NCBI GenBank assembly: GCA_026874595.1
Contig: CM049316.1
Coordinates: 64,895,176 to 64,959,175, forward strand
Source: Sipunculus nudus
Lineage: Eukaryota; Annelida; Sipuncula; Golfingiida; Sipunculidae
DNA length: 64,000 bases
Direction: 5' to 3'
This document shows, piece after piece, positions 1-13,300 of the stretch. Within the stretch, counting starts at the first letter, position 1, and each line of letters begins with the position of its first letter. The position numbers and the translations under genes were made by a program. Below the pieces are notes generated by a model. The model had not been told where the DNA came from, searched no databases, and worked only from the letters and a program-made list of their open reading frames with translations.

Positions 1-129
1 TAAGCCCAAGTCTAATTAATTTTTATTAATTTTCTTCTTCCAGTCATTTCTAAATTGACCATACTTGCATAAACCCATTTGCCAATCAGTTAATTGATCT
101 ATTTGGTGTATTTTGCAAAATTCATTCTG

Positions 130-650
130 ATCCTGTACAATATAACATGACTGATGACCCCTGTAAAAAAAGGTTGATGCAGGTGGTGCCACCAATACCT
201 TAATTTCAAATATGACTCATCTGACCAACATTTGCATAAAATTTGATGATGACAGCTCCAGCCATTTCTGATATTGTAATTTTGGTATCCTTTTTTCTGT
301 TTTTGGTCAAATGACTAAGTTCAACTTTCTTTAACTCAGCCAAAATTCACTGAAATGGAACCATTTGAATAAACTTGAGATTGTTTCAGATATTATTTCT
401 GTGAAATATTGAACAATCTGGCTGGACAATTTCGGAAAAGATTAAAAAAATTGTTTTTTTTTTTTTTATCTTTTCCGATAAAACCTAAGTTAATGCAGAA
501 ACAAAGAATTAAGCAAAATCTTATAGACTTTTGTAGATGACTTGAGTTTTTGCATAACATTTGGTGATGCTAGCTCCTGCCGATTTTGAGATAGTATGGG
601 TTATTGTACGGAGGACAGAAAATGCATAAGCTCACAGGTTCAATAATAAA
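130..650 (+). repeat. 3' part of a pearl/Helentron-like element (GGTGGTGCCACC subfamily)
   Basis: This stretch is similar along its length to 38020-39232 once the insertion at 38056-38754 is removed. Shared landmarks are the GATGCAGGTGGTGCCACC core near 175-193, the segment containing GGTGATGCTAGCTCCTGCC near 560, and the 3' end with CATAAGCTCACAGGTTC near 625-640. It is an interspersed copy that lacks the 5' end. No coding potential was seen. Confidence 0.7.
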
Positions 651-3600
651 AGGGTGTAACTGGGCTTCTCATCAATATTTGCATAAAAGATGCCTTTCTC
701 CTACCCCTACTCCTAAAACAATATAACTTCACTGACAGTTATTTTCCTGTTTGTTGGTACCGTTATTGTGTATGTGTGTGTGTTGGTCTAAGCTTGTGTA
801 TCATTTCATCAATAAGTGTACATTTGAAGTTCTCGCATTTATTTAATTCAAATTCCTGATCTTTGCCTGAAACCTGCCACGGCTATATTTGGTGAATACT
901 TCAATGGTGCAACAGTAACACTGATGTTAACATGTATAAATACAACATATTGTCCGTTAACAACGAATACATTAAACAATACAGAAAGGAACAACACACA
1001 TAACCAGTTTGTTTCAGTTACAAATGTGTAGAGTCTGAGAAAATTATCCAGAAATACAACCATATCATATGCACAATTCCAAAGGCATATTTTTGTTAAT
1101 AACTGAGAACTAGCAATTATGACTCATACAACAAGGTCAAGGAGCACAGTGGTATTAATAATTGATAATGATTCTCTTATCCAAATGCCTCCAAAGTTTT
1201 TTGGGTGTAGCATATATTAAAGGTGTACCACCTAGTTATAGTTGTCCCTAGACCTTTACTGGGGTTACATTTCGCTTATACAGTTAAAATACAAAAACCA
1301 CAGAAGAAAATTATAAATTTACTTGTGATTGTATCAAACAAAGAAAATGATACATGCATTAATTTTAATACAAATGTGCCTGCACTAATTAGCAGAATTA
1401 TCAGGTTCTGCTATACTTTTAATTTATTTATTATTAACAACATTAATACATGTATACACCAGACATAATCATTTAGAATAATTGTAATACAAATGTGCCT
1501 GCACTAATTAACATTATTTTCAGGTTGTGCTGTACTTTTAATTTATTTATTATTAACAATATTAATACATGTATAGACCAAACATTACCATTAGAAAAAA
1601 AAACATAACTTCCTTAATTGTTAACATACTTTACCACTCCGACGGATATAAATGTATATTTCATGTGAATACTAGTAATCTTCTTACAGTCTCTGAACTG
1701 TCTCATGAGTTTGTCTACACACTATTTCAGATTTTCCTTAATATTACCTAAACCATTGCTCTATGACATGCACGTATTCTGAAAGCTAAAAATATTCTGT
1801 ACAACATTTTTTGGTGAAAACTTTTGGGTTTCCATATTAAAGTTAAATTTTAAACATTTTTGTTATAGATTTTAACTTAAATCATTATTTCTAAGCTTTT
1901 TATAGTGAAAAACATCCCATTTTCACGATATTGATTTCTACATGTGTTCTAAAATGTATATTTTTAATTTTTGCCTATCTGTAACAGAAAGCCTTTGATA
2001 AGTGAAAAATATTTAAAAAATATACATTTAAATCTTAAATACCTGATAAAATCATAACCTGGAGAGTCAATATCCCAAATAAAATAAAATCAGAAGTTTT
2101 TAACCTATATTTAACAAGGTGCATAGAGATTGTCTCTAGCCATTACAGGTTTACTGGGATAAATTTATGCTTTTTTCAGTCAAATATATGAATTTTATTA
2201 AAATAATTTAAATTTATAGAAAATCAATCAAACCCAAACTTTCTCTATACCAAAATGTTGAACAGATTTCCAGCTTTTAAGAAATGTGCATGGCTAAAGA
2301 TCCTAGAACAGTTGAATGTATTAAGGAAAAACTGAAACAATGCTCTCACATGCTCATAAGTCAGTTCTACGACCTTAATGTTACTGAGCATTCCAATCAC
2401 TCTGAAGTTAATGTTAATGAACTACAAGTAAGTATATAAAATATCAATTGGCATGATCCAGGATTCACCGGTCTCTTAATACTAATGAAAGCACCAGCTT
2501 TAAATATATCAATATTAAAATTGTTAATTAAACAAAATGGGAAGTACAATAGTTGCCCAAATATAAATGTTAATTCTGGTTAAACTCTGACTGGATAATC
2601 ATCTTCCTTGGATCCAGGCCTGAAGTGCGGTTGAGCAGAGACCTTGCTTCATAAGGCCTAACTATAAAGGTCTGCTTTTTCATGAATTTTGAACAGGTAC
2701 AAGTGATGGGGCTGTACACTGAGCAGACTTGGACTCTTAAGAATATGACTCTGCTGTTTAGGGACTGTTAGATTTATATTCTGACCCCTACAATGCATTG
2801 GGGCTTCTATATAAATCAGTGGTGTAGGTATAAATTTAGTGAAGAGGACCATTTAATCTGTTCAGATATGTTGGGCAAGAATTGTTTCAAGGCAAAATAA
2901 ACACGGGTGTTTTGTGCAGAGGACTTTACAGAATAAGTAATATTCTGTAAGCATGCACATGTGAAATGTTAACAGAGGGTGTTTCCTTGAAATGTAACAA
3001 ATTTTGAATTTACAGTTTGACAGGTGAGACAGATGGTCCCAGCTGTCTCCGAGTGCCTGAACAGAAGAGATTTGTTTTGAGAAGAAACAGCATCTGGCAG
3101 AAGGATACTGAGGTTGAGATCATGAAGGCCAATCAAGTCCTTCTTTACAAAAGTAAACAGTGCAGCTTGACACATGATGGCCAATCAAGTCCATTGTTAC
3201 ATTAGTAAACAGTACAGCTTGAGATCTGGCTCCCAGGAAGATGTTGTGTATGAAAAAAAAAATGTATGATCTGAATCCAGTTCAATGTGTAAATTTCGGT
3301 TAATTCATATTAACACCTTAATATAAAAAATAACATGAATAGCAGTCTATATAATATTGGAACATCTATTTTCCTAATCTGTATTGAATTATTAATGTTT
3401 TATTAATTAATATTACTAATTACTAATTACAAATTCTTCATAACAAATTTCTAACAATAAAATAACTATATATTTCTACAGTTTGACTACTGAAGCATTA
3501 ACTAGGTATGAAATAATTAATATAAATTGATTCATATTTCACCATTTCATATTCATATATCAAAATTACACTTAAAGATTAACAAAGCTGCTACACATCA

Positions 3601-5020
3601 TTTAAAGCTTGTTACTTTGTAAATATCATAAACATGCTCTTGTAAATATCATAAATACCCTGCTATGCAGATAAAACATGCATTCTATAAATATCTTCTA
3701 TCAATATAGCACCTTTAATATATCTATACCAACTGCCCTTACTACAGTTAAAACTACCTTTAATGAACTGAGACAAGATAAAATAATATCAGATCTGTAA
3801 TCTTTTTTTTCAGGTCTGTGCTCTGATTCAAAATACTGTGTATATTATTTATGTGCAACCCTAAATGATTGTTATCATACATACTATTTATGTGAAACCC
3901 TAAATGATTGTTATTATATCTATATATGAAATATAATCATTTTATCAATACATATCACTACAAAAAGTCATTAATCATAGTTAACTTCAATCAAAAGCTT
4001 TCCAATATTCAAGATAATCATCACTTATTAATACGTTATAAAATTAATGTTTCTTGTAAATGCTATCCAATACCACATTCAATTTTTCAGGCAGCAAGCC
4101 CTATTCATATCTATTACATCTTGTTACCCTTAGTTTAAGTATTTAGTTCCAGCTGCAACATTTAAATGTATTTCTCAATATAAAAGGCCCACTCTTTGTT
4201 GCTTCTGACCATGATTCCAGTAACAATATATTCATCAGTTAAACTTCCTCATACATAAAAAGCTGAACAAAACATAACAGTTTACTGAACAAAACATACA
4301 CCAGTTAACCAAACAGAACATACAAAAGTTTACTGAACATAACATACAAAAGTTGTTGAACTATGTTAAGGGAGCTTATTCTGATATCTGACAGCTAATA
4401 ACTAAAGATTATACCTTGAACCTTTAAAATAGACCAAAAAACTCCCAAAATACAAAGGCTGTTTTGCTTATATTCACATGTTTATAACATGTGGGGGTCC
4501 AAATATGTTTATCAAGGACATTTGGTTCCAAGTAAGATGAAGCTTTTCCATATGGTGTTTTGAAACTGGTGACCTTTCAGCTTCCACACATATGCAACCA
4601 ACCACCTTCAGTTATACTGCTTTTCTGTTTGTCAGCATTAGTGCATGCACTGTGTTTAGTTAATATACAAGGGTGTTATCAGAAGATTAATTTGTATGCA
4701 GAATAAGCCAGAAATCACAAAAATTCTTCAGATAAGGCAGGTGAATGGCTGGCTTTATTAGTGGATTTAGGCAGGTGGACAGCTGGTTTTAATAATGTCA
4801 TTAGAAAGCCATTCTGGATTTCAGATTTCAAAAACACAGGCCATGAATACACCAGAAATCAATATGGGTTGTTCACCCAGGTTCAGAGGTTCTGTAGGTA
4901 TTTTAGGCACTAACAGAAATAAAACAACCCTCAGCACTGGTGTTTGGGATCATCTCAGATGGACACTTTTCAGACAGAATGTATTTTTTCAAATAGCATT
5001 AACAATAGGGCAAAAAAAAA
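651..5020. other. AT-rich intergenic stretch, no gene recognised
   Basis: The stretch is AT-rich, with short local duplications such as the pair around 1370-1460 and 1490-1570 (both contain ACAAATGTGCCTGCACTAATTA). I looked on the minus strand for further Eph exons (second FN3, transmembrane segment, tyrosine kinase motifs) and saw none. The small open frames here have low-complexity composition and resemble no family I know. Confidence 0.6.
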
Positions 5021-5284
5021 GGTTTGGTTATCAGGCACTTTTCTTTCCAAAATCAGTGCTGGCAGGTGATATTTTTTTTTTAACTTTTTTTTTGTTTCGA
5101 TAAAAATATCATATGATCAGGGAAAAGCATGATAATAACAGTGTTTTTTTGCTAAACAGGTAAAAGCACTATATAACAAAGGAAATCTGATCAAAATTTT
5201 ATCTTTTTGAAAGATGAAAATCAAAATAAAAATGTTTGATGCGGGGGGTTAAAATTGACGAGGGCGGTGCCTGAGAACCATACC
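5021..5284 (-). mobile_element. MITE with GGTATGGTTCTCAGGCAC-type terminal inverted repeats
   Basis: The left end reads GGTTTGGTTATCAGGCAC and the right end reads GTGCCTGAGAACCATACC, so the two ends are inverted copies. The interior, with a GATGCGGGGG tract and AAAATCAAAATAAAAA, matches the copy at 30222-30524 in opposite orientation. It is non-coding. Confidence 0.7.
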
Positions 5285-5319
5285 TTTTTTTTGCCTAGAA
5301 CCTAAAAACTGCAGACACC

Positions 5320-5467
5320 GACAGGATCTGACATTTGGCACTCAATGCAGAGGTGCCCTCAGTACGGAGGTTATATTTTTGGGACCTCCTTTCAAGGGAG
5401 TGGGGAAATAGGCCATATATAGGAGGTGCCCTTAGTACAGAGGTGCCCGTAAGGAGAGGTTCCACTG
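5320..5467 (-). mobile_element. Tigger-type MITE fragment ending GGTTCCACTG
   Basis: The right end GGTTCCACTG is the inverse of the CAGTGGAACC terminus found at 21247, 51057 and 52820. The interior has AGGTGCCC words spaced like the GGGCACCTC words of the copy at 51057. Only one clear terminus is present, and the flank is CA rather than the expected TA. Confidence 0.55.
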
Positions 5468-7209
5468 CATATAAATTCCATCCAGCTGAACAGCATCCAT
5501 TTTCATAACCTCCATCTGTTGGTGTCCATTTTCACAGTGTCAATCTGTTGGTGTCTATTTTAACAGCGTCCATCTGAACAGCGTCCATCTGACATAAACC
5601 CATATGTTCAGTGAGTGAGCCACTATAGGTTACATCCTACCCCACGCTAAACCAACATCAAGGTCAACTCCATATCATGTGTGACTATTAGTATGCTTAT
5701 TTGAGAGCAAAGCATTACTGAAGGTTCCATTTTTATTTTTACTTATTTCTCTGTTCTGAAGCTTGGTGAAACCTCCATCAATGAAGGGATTGTCATTTGA
5801 ACACAAAACAAAGCCTTTGAAACTGTAAGAATCCACACTGTCAGACAATGAAAACGAACCCAAACAAAATGAAACAGACAAAATAAATTAACACTGATAA
5901 CATAAGTATGATAAGCCATAATGCCTTCATATATGAACGATAAGGGTAATAAATATGGTTATTATTTACGTTATTTATGATGATGCAACATCTGAATGTA
6001 AGGACCATTCAGTGTTCAAACTTCAACCTATTCTCTGTAATTTGTAATATATATGTGGTTTTCCCTTACAGTGCAGTTTGAATCACATATCTAATTCTTG
6101 CAATGTAAACACTGATTCCATCTTTGTGATTCATTCATATTTTATGGTGGAAATAAACGTAGGTGTCCAAGATTAATATATTTCTTAAAGTTACTTTGTT
6201 TCACTGAAAGACCTCAAAATGGCACTGGTAACTCAAGTGGTATTACTGAAAATCAAAATCAAAGACATATTCTATGAACCCCCTTAAACATGAAATAATT
6301 AGTCAAGGGCTAAATAAGCTAGCCAATCAACAATTTTGACCTAAAAAATTATGATTCTCTAAGGGGATGGAGCACAGGTGTTCTAGGGAAATAGTTCTTA
6401 CAATTACTTAAAGAATAATTAAACATCCCGTTTTTTTAAATTATGGTAATTGCAACAAGTAGCACTAAACTGCAATAAAATTTCAAGAAAACTATTTGAT
6501 TACTGAAGTTGTTCTTAGCTTTCTGCAGCAGAGAATTTTAATTTAATAAGCTCAGAAAAATTATAAAGTTTTAAAGCTATAACCCCGTTAGACGGGGAAG
6601 CTCTTTTTAACCCTGGCTCCTTAAGCCATCAAAAATACAATGCTCAAAAAGTTTTGCCATTTCATAAATAATTTTACATCAATAAATTTTATTAATTATT
6701 GTTTTCTATCCCTTTCCTGACGAGCCGTAGCATAGGTGTAATTGGACAAGAAAATAACCAAACAACACATTATCTATCTCTATAAGAATTTCTGCTGTAC
6801 AGGGAGGGATACTAGTATACACTTGGTAACACCTGCCCTGATGAAAGTATTCAACATTTTTTAAGCACCATACCAATACTTCTGTTCTGTGATTTTAAAA
6901 TACTGGCCCTCTGCAGGTTGGATATGGAGAGTCATCTGGTCATACATAGTATAAAACATATTAATCTCTATTCAAGAATATTCAAACGGATCTTTCACTT
7001 TTTTTTTTCATTGTTATGAAAGTACAAAAATTGCATCTAAAGCAGCATATATAAATTAATTTTCTTTTACCATGCTGTATGGTAAAGTGAGCCTGGTTCC
7101 TCCCACTGGAGCTAGTGTGCTTAACATTAAATTAAGTACATGAACAGGACCTTATAAATAACACATATTTACCATCAATGAGTTCAAAGAATATATGTTT
7201 TTACATGTA
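5468..7209. other. 3' flank of the Eph-like gene
   Basis: This is AT-rich sequence downstream (minus strand) of the Eph-like stop codon. It starts with a short array of CATCTGTTGGTGTCCATTTT-like words (5495-5590). No exon with receptor or kinase features was seen. Confidence 0.5.
6688..6693 (-). terminator. candidate polyadenylation signal of the Eph-like gene
   Basis: This is an AATAAA hexamer on the minus strand, about 520 nt past the stop at 7210. Such hexamers are frequent by chance in AT-rich DNA, so the link is only plausible. Confidence 0.25.
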
Positions 7210-7340
7210 CTAGTAGTAAATCATATAAATTGCAGAACATGCCACAAGAACGGACACTGTGGAGCCCCTGTTCAGACCAGGAGATTGGTTGCTTGGTGAG
7301 TCTTTCACTGGTGACATCTTTGTTGTCTTTGGGTGGTATG
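7210..7340 (-). CDS. Eph: Eph-like exon 8: terminal exon with hydrophobic tail and stop
   Basis: It lies after TTTTGACAG, in phase with exon 7. It encodes YHPKTTKMSPVKDSPSNQSP, then GLNRGS, then TVSVLVACSAIYMIYY and TAG. About 15 hydrophobic residues ending at the C-terminus after a Gly/Ser/Asn-containing stretch looks like a GPI-attachment signal, although it has no basic stop-transfer residues and is on the short side. No convincing internal donor was seen, so it appears to be a true last exon. Confidence 0.65.
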
Positions 7341-10300
7341 CTGTCAAAACAAACAGGTAAGCTTTAGTGTTGGGAGTTGCTGCCTTGGTCAGAATTGTTC
7401 ATCAACAACATATTAGTAACTGATGATCAATTTTTAGTCACTTGTAGAAGTGCTGGGAATCATTTGCAGATTTATGATCATCAGTAAATATTAGTTGACC
7501 TCTGAGAGATTTCTGATAAAATATAGACCTGTAAATCTTCTCAATTGATAAACAGGCCTATATTATGGTTAATATATGTAATAACTCTATAGCCCACACA
7601 AATATTTAGTAAGCTTAAGTGTGAATCTATAAGTAAACACAGATTGTTCTCAAGTTTGATCGTATAAATTTGATGATAGCATACATTCAATCATTAAAAA
7701 ACCTAACCTTAGTGAAAAACTCTGTAATCAATTATGGCAATGCAAGATCCAACACCAGATCATCTGCCTCAGCTGACCGATCATTGATTATAATCGATCA
7801 TCTGTCCTAATACTATTGAGCATGATAAAAACTTGTAACCGAGATTCCTGTACCCTTTGGTAGTGTTTCACTGACAGTAAGAGTCCCAGGCTTTTACTCT
7901 CAACAAGTCAAACAAATTTGACCTGAAGATGCATTCAAGATCTCCATGAAATGCCACAGCTCTTGGACAAATCATAATTTTGTGATCTCTATAGTTAATT
8001 AATTAAGTATATTACCAGTAAGCCCATGCTTTACTTAAAAAGACAAACATCTAGATATAATATATTGTTAATAATAAAGGTTTTGTGAGATGCTGTAAAA
8101 CACAAGAATCCATATTATTGCTTCTATCACACTTGATTATATATATATATATATATAAATAAACCTTATTTATTTTAGTATTACATGAATTGCAAATATA
8201 GCTAAAATAACAAATACAAGGCACTCTCCATGGCTCAGATGATAGTATTTTGTAGTCTGTAGAGGTGGAGGAAACCAGAGAAAACCACTGACCTTGGACA
8301 GGCCACTAAAACCCACGCTCATGGCAACTTAAGGGATCTCACAGGGGGCCCTAGTGAAGAGAGCCAAGCGTTGTACCCCAAAACTGTTCAGGCCTATACA
8401 TAGTCCAGGTCTATCTATATATGGTCCAGTCTATGCTAAAATAATAAGTTTTTTTTTTTCAATTTTAAGATATATTCTTTAGTTTTAAGAACAACATGAG
8501 ATACCTGTTTCAACCTCCACAGGCTGTTTAATGATTGTATGCTGATGTCCTGCTGCTCTGTCTCTTGTTTCCCACTCTGAGTGTGAGTGGCCTCGATGGC
8601 TTCCTGAATCCTCATCCCCACCGTCATCTGAAACCACAGAGGTAAATGAGTGCATAATACATCCACAGTATGTCTTGTGACCTTTGACCTTGCTGATTAT
8701 GCAAAGATTTAGCTAAGAGTCAAAATCATTTGAGTTATTTTATTGGTTAATAACCATACTGAATTTTATCAAATTACCTGGTGACCTCTGACCTCATCAT
8801 ATATGTGCATATTTTGCCAAGAATTGAAGTGGGTTGATAAAATTTTTTTGGCAAACATTTATAGTGAATTTCATCAAAATCCATCATATTCCTCCCAATC
8901 ATACTGAATTTCATCAAATTACTTGCTATCACAGCAATACCACAATGAAATCTGATGACCTCTGATCTCATCATAATCCATCATGTTCCTCCAATGTTAT
9001 CGCAGCAGCTCCACAAACAAGCCTGATGACCTCAGAACTCGTGAAAAATATACCGGTATGGATTTTGTTGAGATCTAAACTCAGGCAAGATACTTTGGGT
9101 AAATATCTATAGCCAGTTTCATAAAAATCCATCAAATACTTGGTAAGTTATCTTAGCGACAATAACAGTTAATGGACAGACAAGGGACAGACAGATGGCA
9201 CGAGAGACAGGTGGACCATCGGTATACCATAATATGTCTGTTCATAGACCGGCATATAAAAAGCAGTCTAACCAATAAAAAGTATTAAACTTTCCTTTCA
9301 ATATTAAACTGTTTCAGACCACCATCATTGGGACACCACAGGAGACACTGTAACACTTAACACAGTCATTTACCTGGTAAGGTAGTAACCAGGATTGATC
9401 TAAACGTGTTGTCTCCTGCCTCTCTGCTGACTGCGTTCTGGGCCCACACAAGTATGGTGTACATGGAATCCGGCTCCAGATTACTTATGGTAAGCCTGAA
9501 AAGATGGTGTGATACATGTTATATTTCAAACTTATCAACTCAACATTTAAGCTGAATATGGTTTGGTTTGAAAATATGGCCATATGAGAGCTAATACTAT
9601 CAACAAATGATATAGGATACATCTTTAAGTTTCAGTAAACAAATATAAACTAAAATCAAGGTAACAGGGCGCATACCTCAGCCAAGCCAAAACAATCATA
9701 TTATCACCGGGATGTTTTGGTATTTGTTGGTCTATTGATGAACAGATGAAATCCCAGTGATGTTGCATATATAGATGACAAACTGACAATAACAATTACA
9801 AACTAGAGGTACTGTTGTAAATCTATTTCCTCTTGTGTACAGGAGTAAGCAAATAGTTTTAGAATGAAATACTAGCAGATCGATCCCATAATGTTGTAAA
9901 GAGAAAACATTGTACTTCATGTATATTTAACATTTCAGGCATGTGAATAGGTCCCTTTAAACCAAATTTTGCAAGTGCTCAATGCTCCAACCTCCACACA
10001 GGGTCAAGATCTAATGAGGAGATGATAGGCCCCTGCAATTGCTTGTTCACCCAGCACCCTACTTCAGCGGCCTTGAGGCAACCACTGAATACAAACATTG
10101 TGGACCACATGGACCCATGGCGAGACCACTCGAAACTCCTAGGCTGGATTTGTATTCTCCCAAAACCACCCAAAGATAAGGTGAGGTGTTCCCAGTGGGA
10201 CCCAGACTTCACCCAAGGATCACGCCCATTTACCAAACATGTTTTTTTACCAGGTGCCATGTGGTATTTGTTTGAATACATTAACACTGTCCATCACCAT

Positions 10301-13300
10301 AATGTAGTTCCCCGGGTTTAACAAAATTTCAAATGAAAAGACAATAATAATCTTTATAACCGTTACATTTGGGATTAATGTTGCGAATGCATGTTCCAAT
10401 GGCTTAATTATTGTAATTTACAATTTCCGTGTGCTATAGCTTGATTTTGGCATAAAAGCATGCCCAGTGAATAAATGTATGCAGGAGGGTCATCCTTGAT
10501 ATTCATACACAGACCTTCTGTGTGGAGAGTGTCAATGTTAATGACCTCATAGTAGGACGCATTATCTGATGAAGACAGCAAGGCTTTGAGATTTAATTTG
10601 CACTGGGGTTTTTCCATAAAAATTATACCTTTTGTCATCAGGTTTTTCATGGTGCAAAACAGCGCTGTGACAGCCAACACACTCTGCAGTGTAGGTCAAG
10701 TCAGTCCTTCCACCCAGGGTCAAAGGTTCTGACCAGGTCAAGGTCAGGCTTGTTTTGCCAAGGTCAGAGACTTTCAAGTCTTCTACAGCAGATGGGGGCT
10801 CTGTCAAACAAAAATAAGTATATATCTTTATCAAATATTTTAATCAAATCAAGTGTTTTTACAGAGGGTAAGAGTAATGACAATTTCTGTGAGAGTATCT
10901 GTATATTGGGCCGATTGGGCTGAAATTTTGCACGTTTATACATCTTGGATAGGTTTTCAATTTTTGCGACAGGTGGCGCCACCTACCTCCCCATTTATGC
11001 TCCAAACATTCATGCTAATATCTCAGGACTGGTTTGACGGATCAGCCTGAAATTTTGCATATGTATAGGTCTAATATAGCCCTTTAACATAACAACAAGT
11101 GACCCATAGGTCATGACGCTCAGCTGCCAAGCATGACCTGCGACATCACGGGCTGAGATTCACAACTTCCAGTTAAATTTTGAAGACCCAATTTGCCAAT
11201 ATGTTGAAATTTTCTACGACAACAGAAATATATATCACCTGTGTCTGGTTAAAACACAGTGAATTTATGGTCAGAGGAAAAATATTGATTGTTAAGCTAT
11301 CAGCAACTATTCCCAGAGCTTGCTTGATACCTGTCAGTCTCAAAAGGAACACCACAAATGGCAAATATAAGATCAACATATAAAGCAAAAATCAAGGAAA
11401 ACCATGCAAGAATTATTGAGAAATGGGTGCTTCTGTTTAAATTTTATTTAATACAAGCCAACTGTACTGCACCTGTATAAATGATGGTAATATTTATTAA
11501 GAAATATTTTACACAATCCTTTGCAAGATAAGATTAATATACTTCCAACTGCATTCACTTTAACAGTTCTTGAGATAATATGATCAAAAGGAATATGGTT
11601 GCCTGGTGGCCATATTCAACTTCTGAATGGTCTGAAATCAGACAACAAACATTCTCTAAATTGGATCAAACATTAAAGAAAAATCACTGAAACTGCACTG
11701 AAAAAAAGGATTTCTAAGGTGGCTAACTGGCAGACAAAATGGATTTCTGACAAGTCAGACATTTGATATCACACATCCTCCAATAAGAGACCAAACTTGG
11801 GGCAAATTCTCCAAAGGGTGGTACAGTAATGAATGTCCAAAACAAATCAAAAGGCATGTTAAGGCCCTCATATCAGATTTATAGATATGCAAATGTAAAA
11901 AGTGTAAGTCTAATATTTTTATTATAACTCTGCTTTTCAATGGGGTCAGCAGGGTAGGTAAACTGCAAAACCTGAAAGAAAGGAAATGCAGAAAGCATGA
12001 CTAAGAGTCTTGTAATGAAAAAAAGCCATCCTTAATCCAGGTACATATCCACATATTATGAGAACAAACACTTGCTTTTATATGTGGTGATTTATATATA
12101 AATATTCCGGTATCTAGGAAACTAAGTTTATTGCTATGATTCCATAAAATAAACTGCAAAATTTTCCCATCATCTTATAAATCAGTAGCTAAACCTTAAT
12201 ACTGTACTCTCATAGTCTTAATGGCTGCCTGAAGCATTCCGACAACTGTGTTTTTGTTATGCAGTAACGAGGTACTTATCACTCAGCCTTATCACTTAAT
12301 AGGCTGATACCAAAGGGAGTCATATGTCACCAGTGTCACTCACAATTACAGCGACACAGTGATATGTACCAGCTGGATTGCAATGGTTATACATAAAAGA
12401 AAAATAGAGATGGTCTACAAAATAAGTTATTGCAAACATCCCTGACCAATAACCTTGGCCTTTTGCCCACATATCAACTGGATTCTTTCTAAATGATGGG
12501 TAACCACTTACCACTTAAATCTGGTGTAATTACTTGGCAACCAATGAGTGAATAACTTTGACCTGCAACCTTTAACCTCCTGACCAGCTGACCCCAAAAT
12601 CAATCAGTTATTTCTTCAAGCAAAAAGACCCATAAATATGAAGTTTGGATCAAATTGAGTGATGCATAGATGTGGCATATGTGAAAGACTGAAGGTTTGG
12701 GTTGAACAGTTTCACCAGAAATATGTTCACAAGCATTTAGAACAATTAAGTATTGTGGCCTTGACCTTTGACCTTTTGAATTTGACATCAATAGGCTTCT
12801 TCCCCTATTGGTAGGTAAGCCATATATGTCAGATGGAAGGTATAGATTGAAATGTTTGCCTGAAAATGTCTCCACATTAGAAGAGGGTGCGGTGAACTTG
12901 ACCTTTGACCTGAAAATCAACAGGTCTTTTCCCCTGTTGGCAGAGAATTGATATCAGTGCTGGAAGGTTTGGAATAAAAAGTCCAGCTTGAAATGTGTCC
13001 ACAACCTTTTAAAAAAATATGTTCACAAGCATTTAGAACAATATTGTGACCCTGACCTTTGACCTTTTGAACTCAACATCAATAGGCTTCTTCCCCTATT
13101 GGTAGGTAAGCCATATATGACAGGTGGAAAGTATAGATTGAAAAGTTTGCCTGAAAATGACTCCATGCAAGAAGAGGGTGCTGTGAACTTGACCTTTGAC
13201 CTCAAAATCAACAGGTCTTTTCCCCTGTTGGCAGAGAAGTGATATCAGTACTGAAAGGTTTGGAATGAAAGGTCTAGCTTGAAATGTGTCCACAACCTTT

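Noticed and set aside
4795-5103. 102-aa plus-strand open frame
   Set aside because: It runs into the MITE at 5021, has no domain similarity, and shows no codon or splice evidence.
1-7209. Search for Eph FN3-2, transmembrane or kinase exons downstream of exon 8
   Set aside because: Minus-strand open frames here (for example 848-1063, 2969-3184, 5675-5881) show no FN3 pattern, no GxGxxG, HRDLAARN or DFG-type motif, and no compatible splice-phase chain. A very distant exon beyond the window cannot be excluded.
10408-10680. 90-aa minus-strand frame beyond the Eph-like exon 5 donor
   Set aside because: It is in a different frame from the FN3 exon and lies after a usable donor. Exon 5 joins exon 6 in phase without it.
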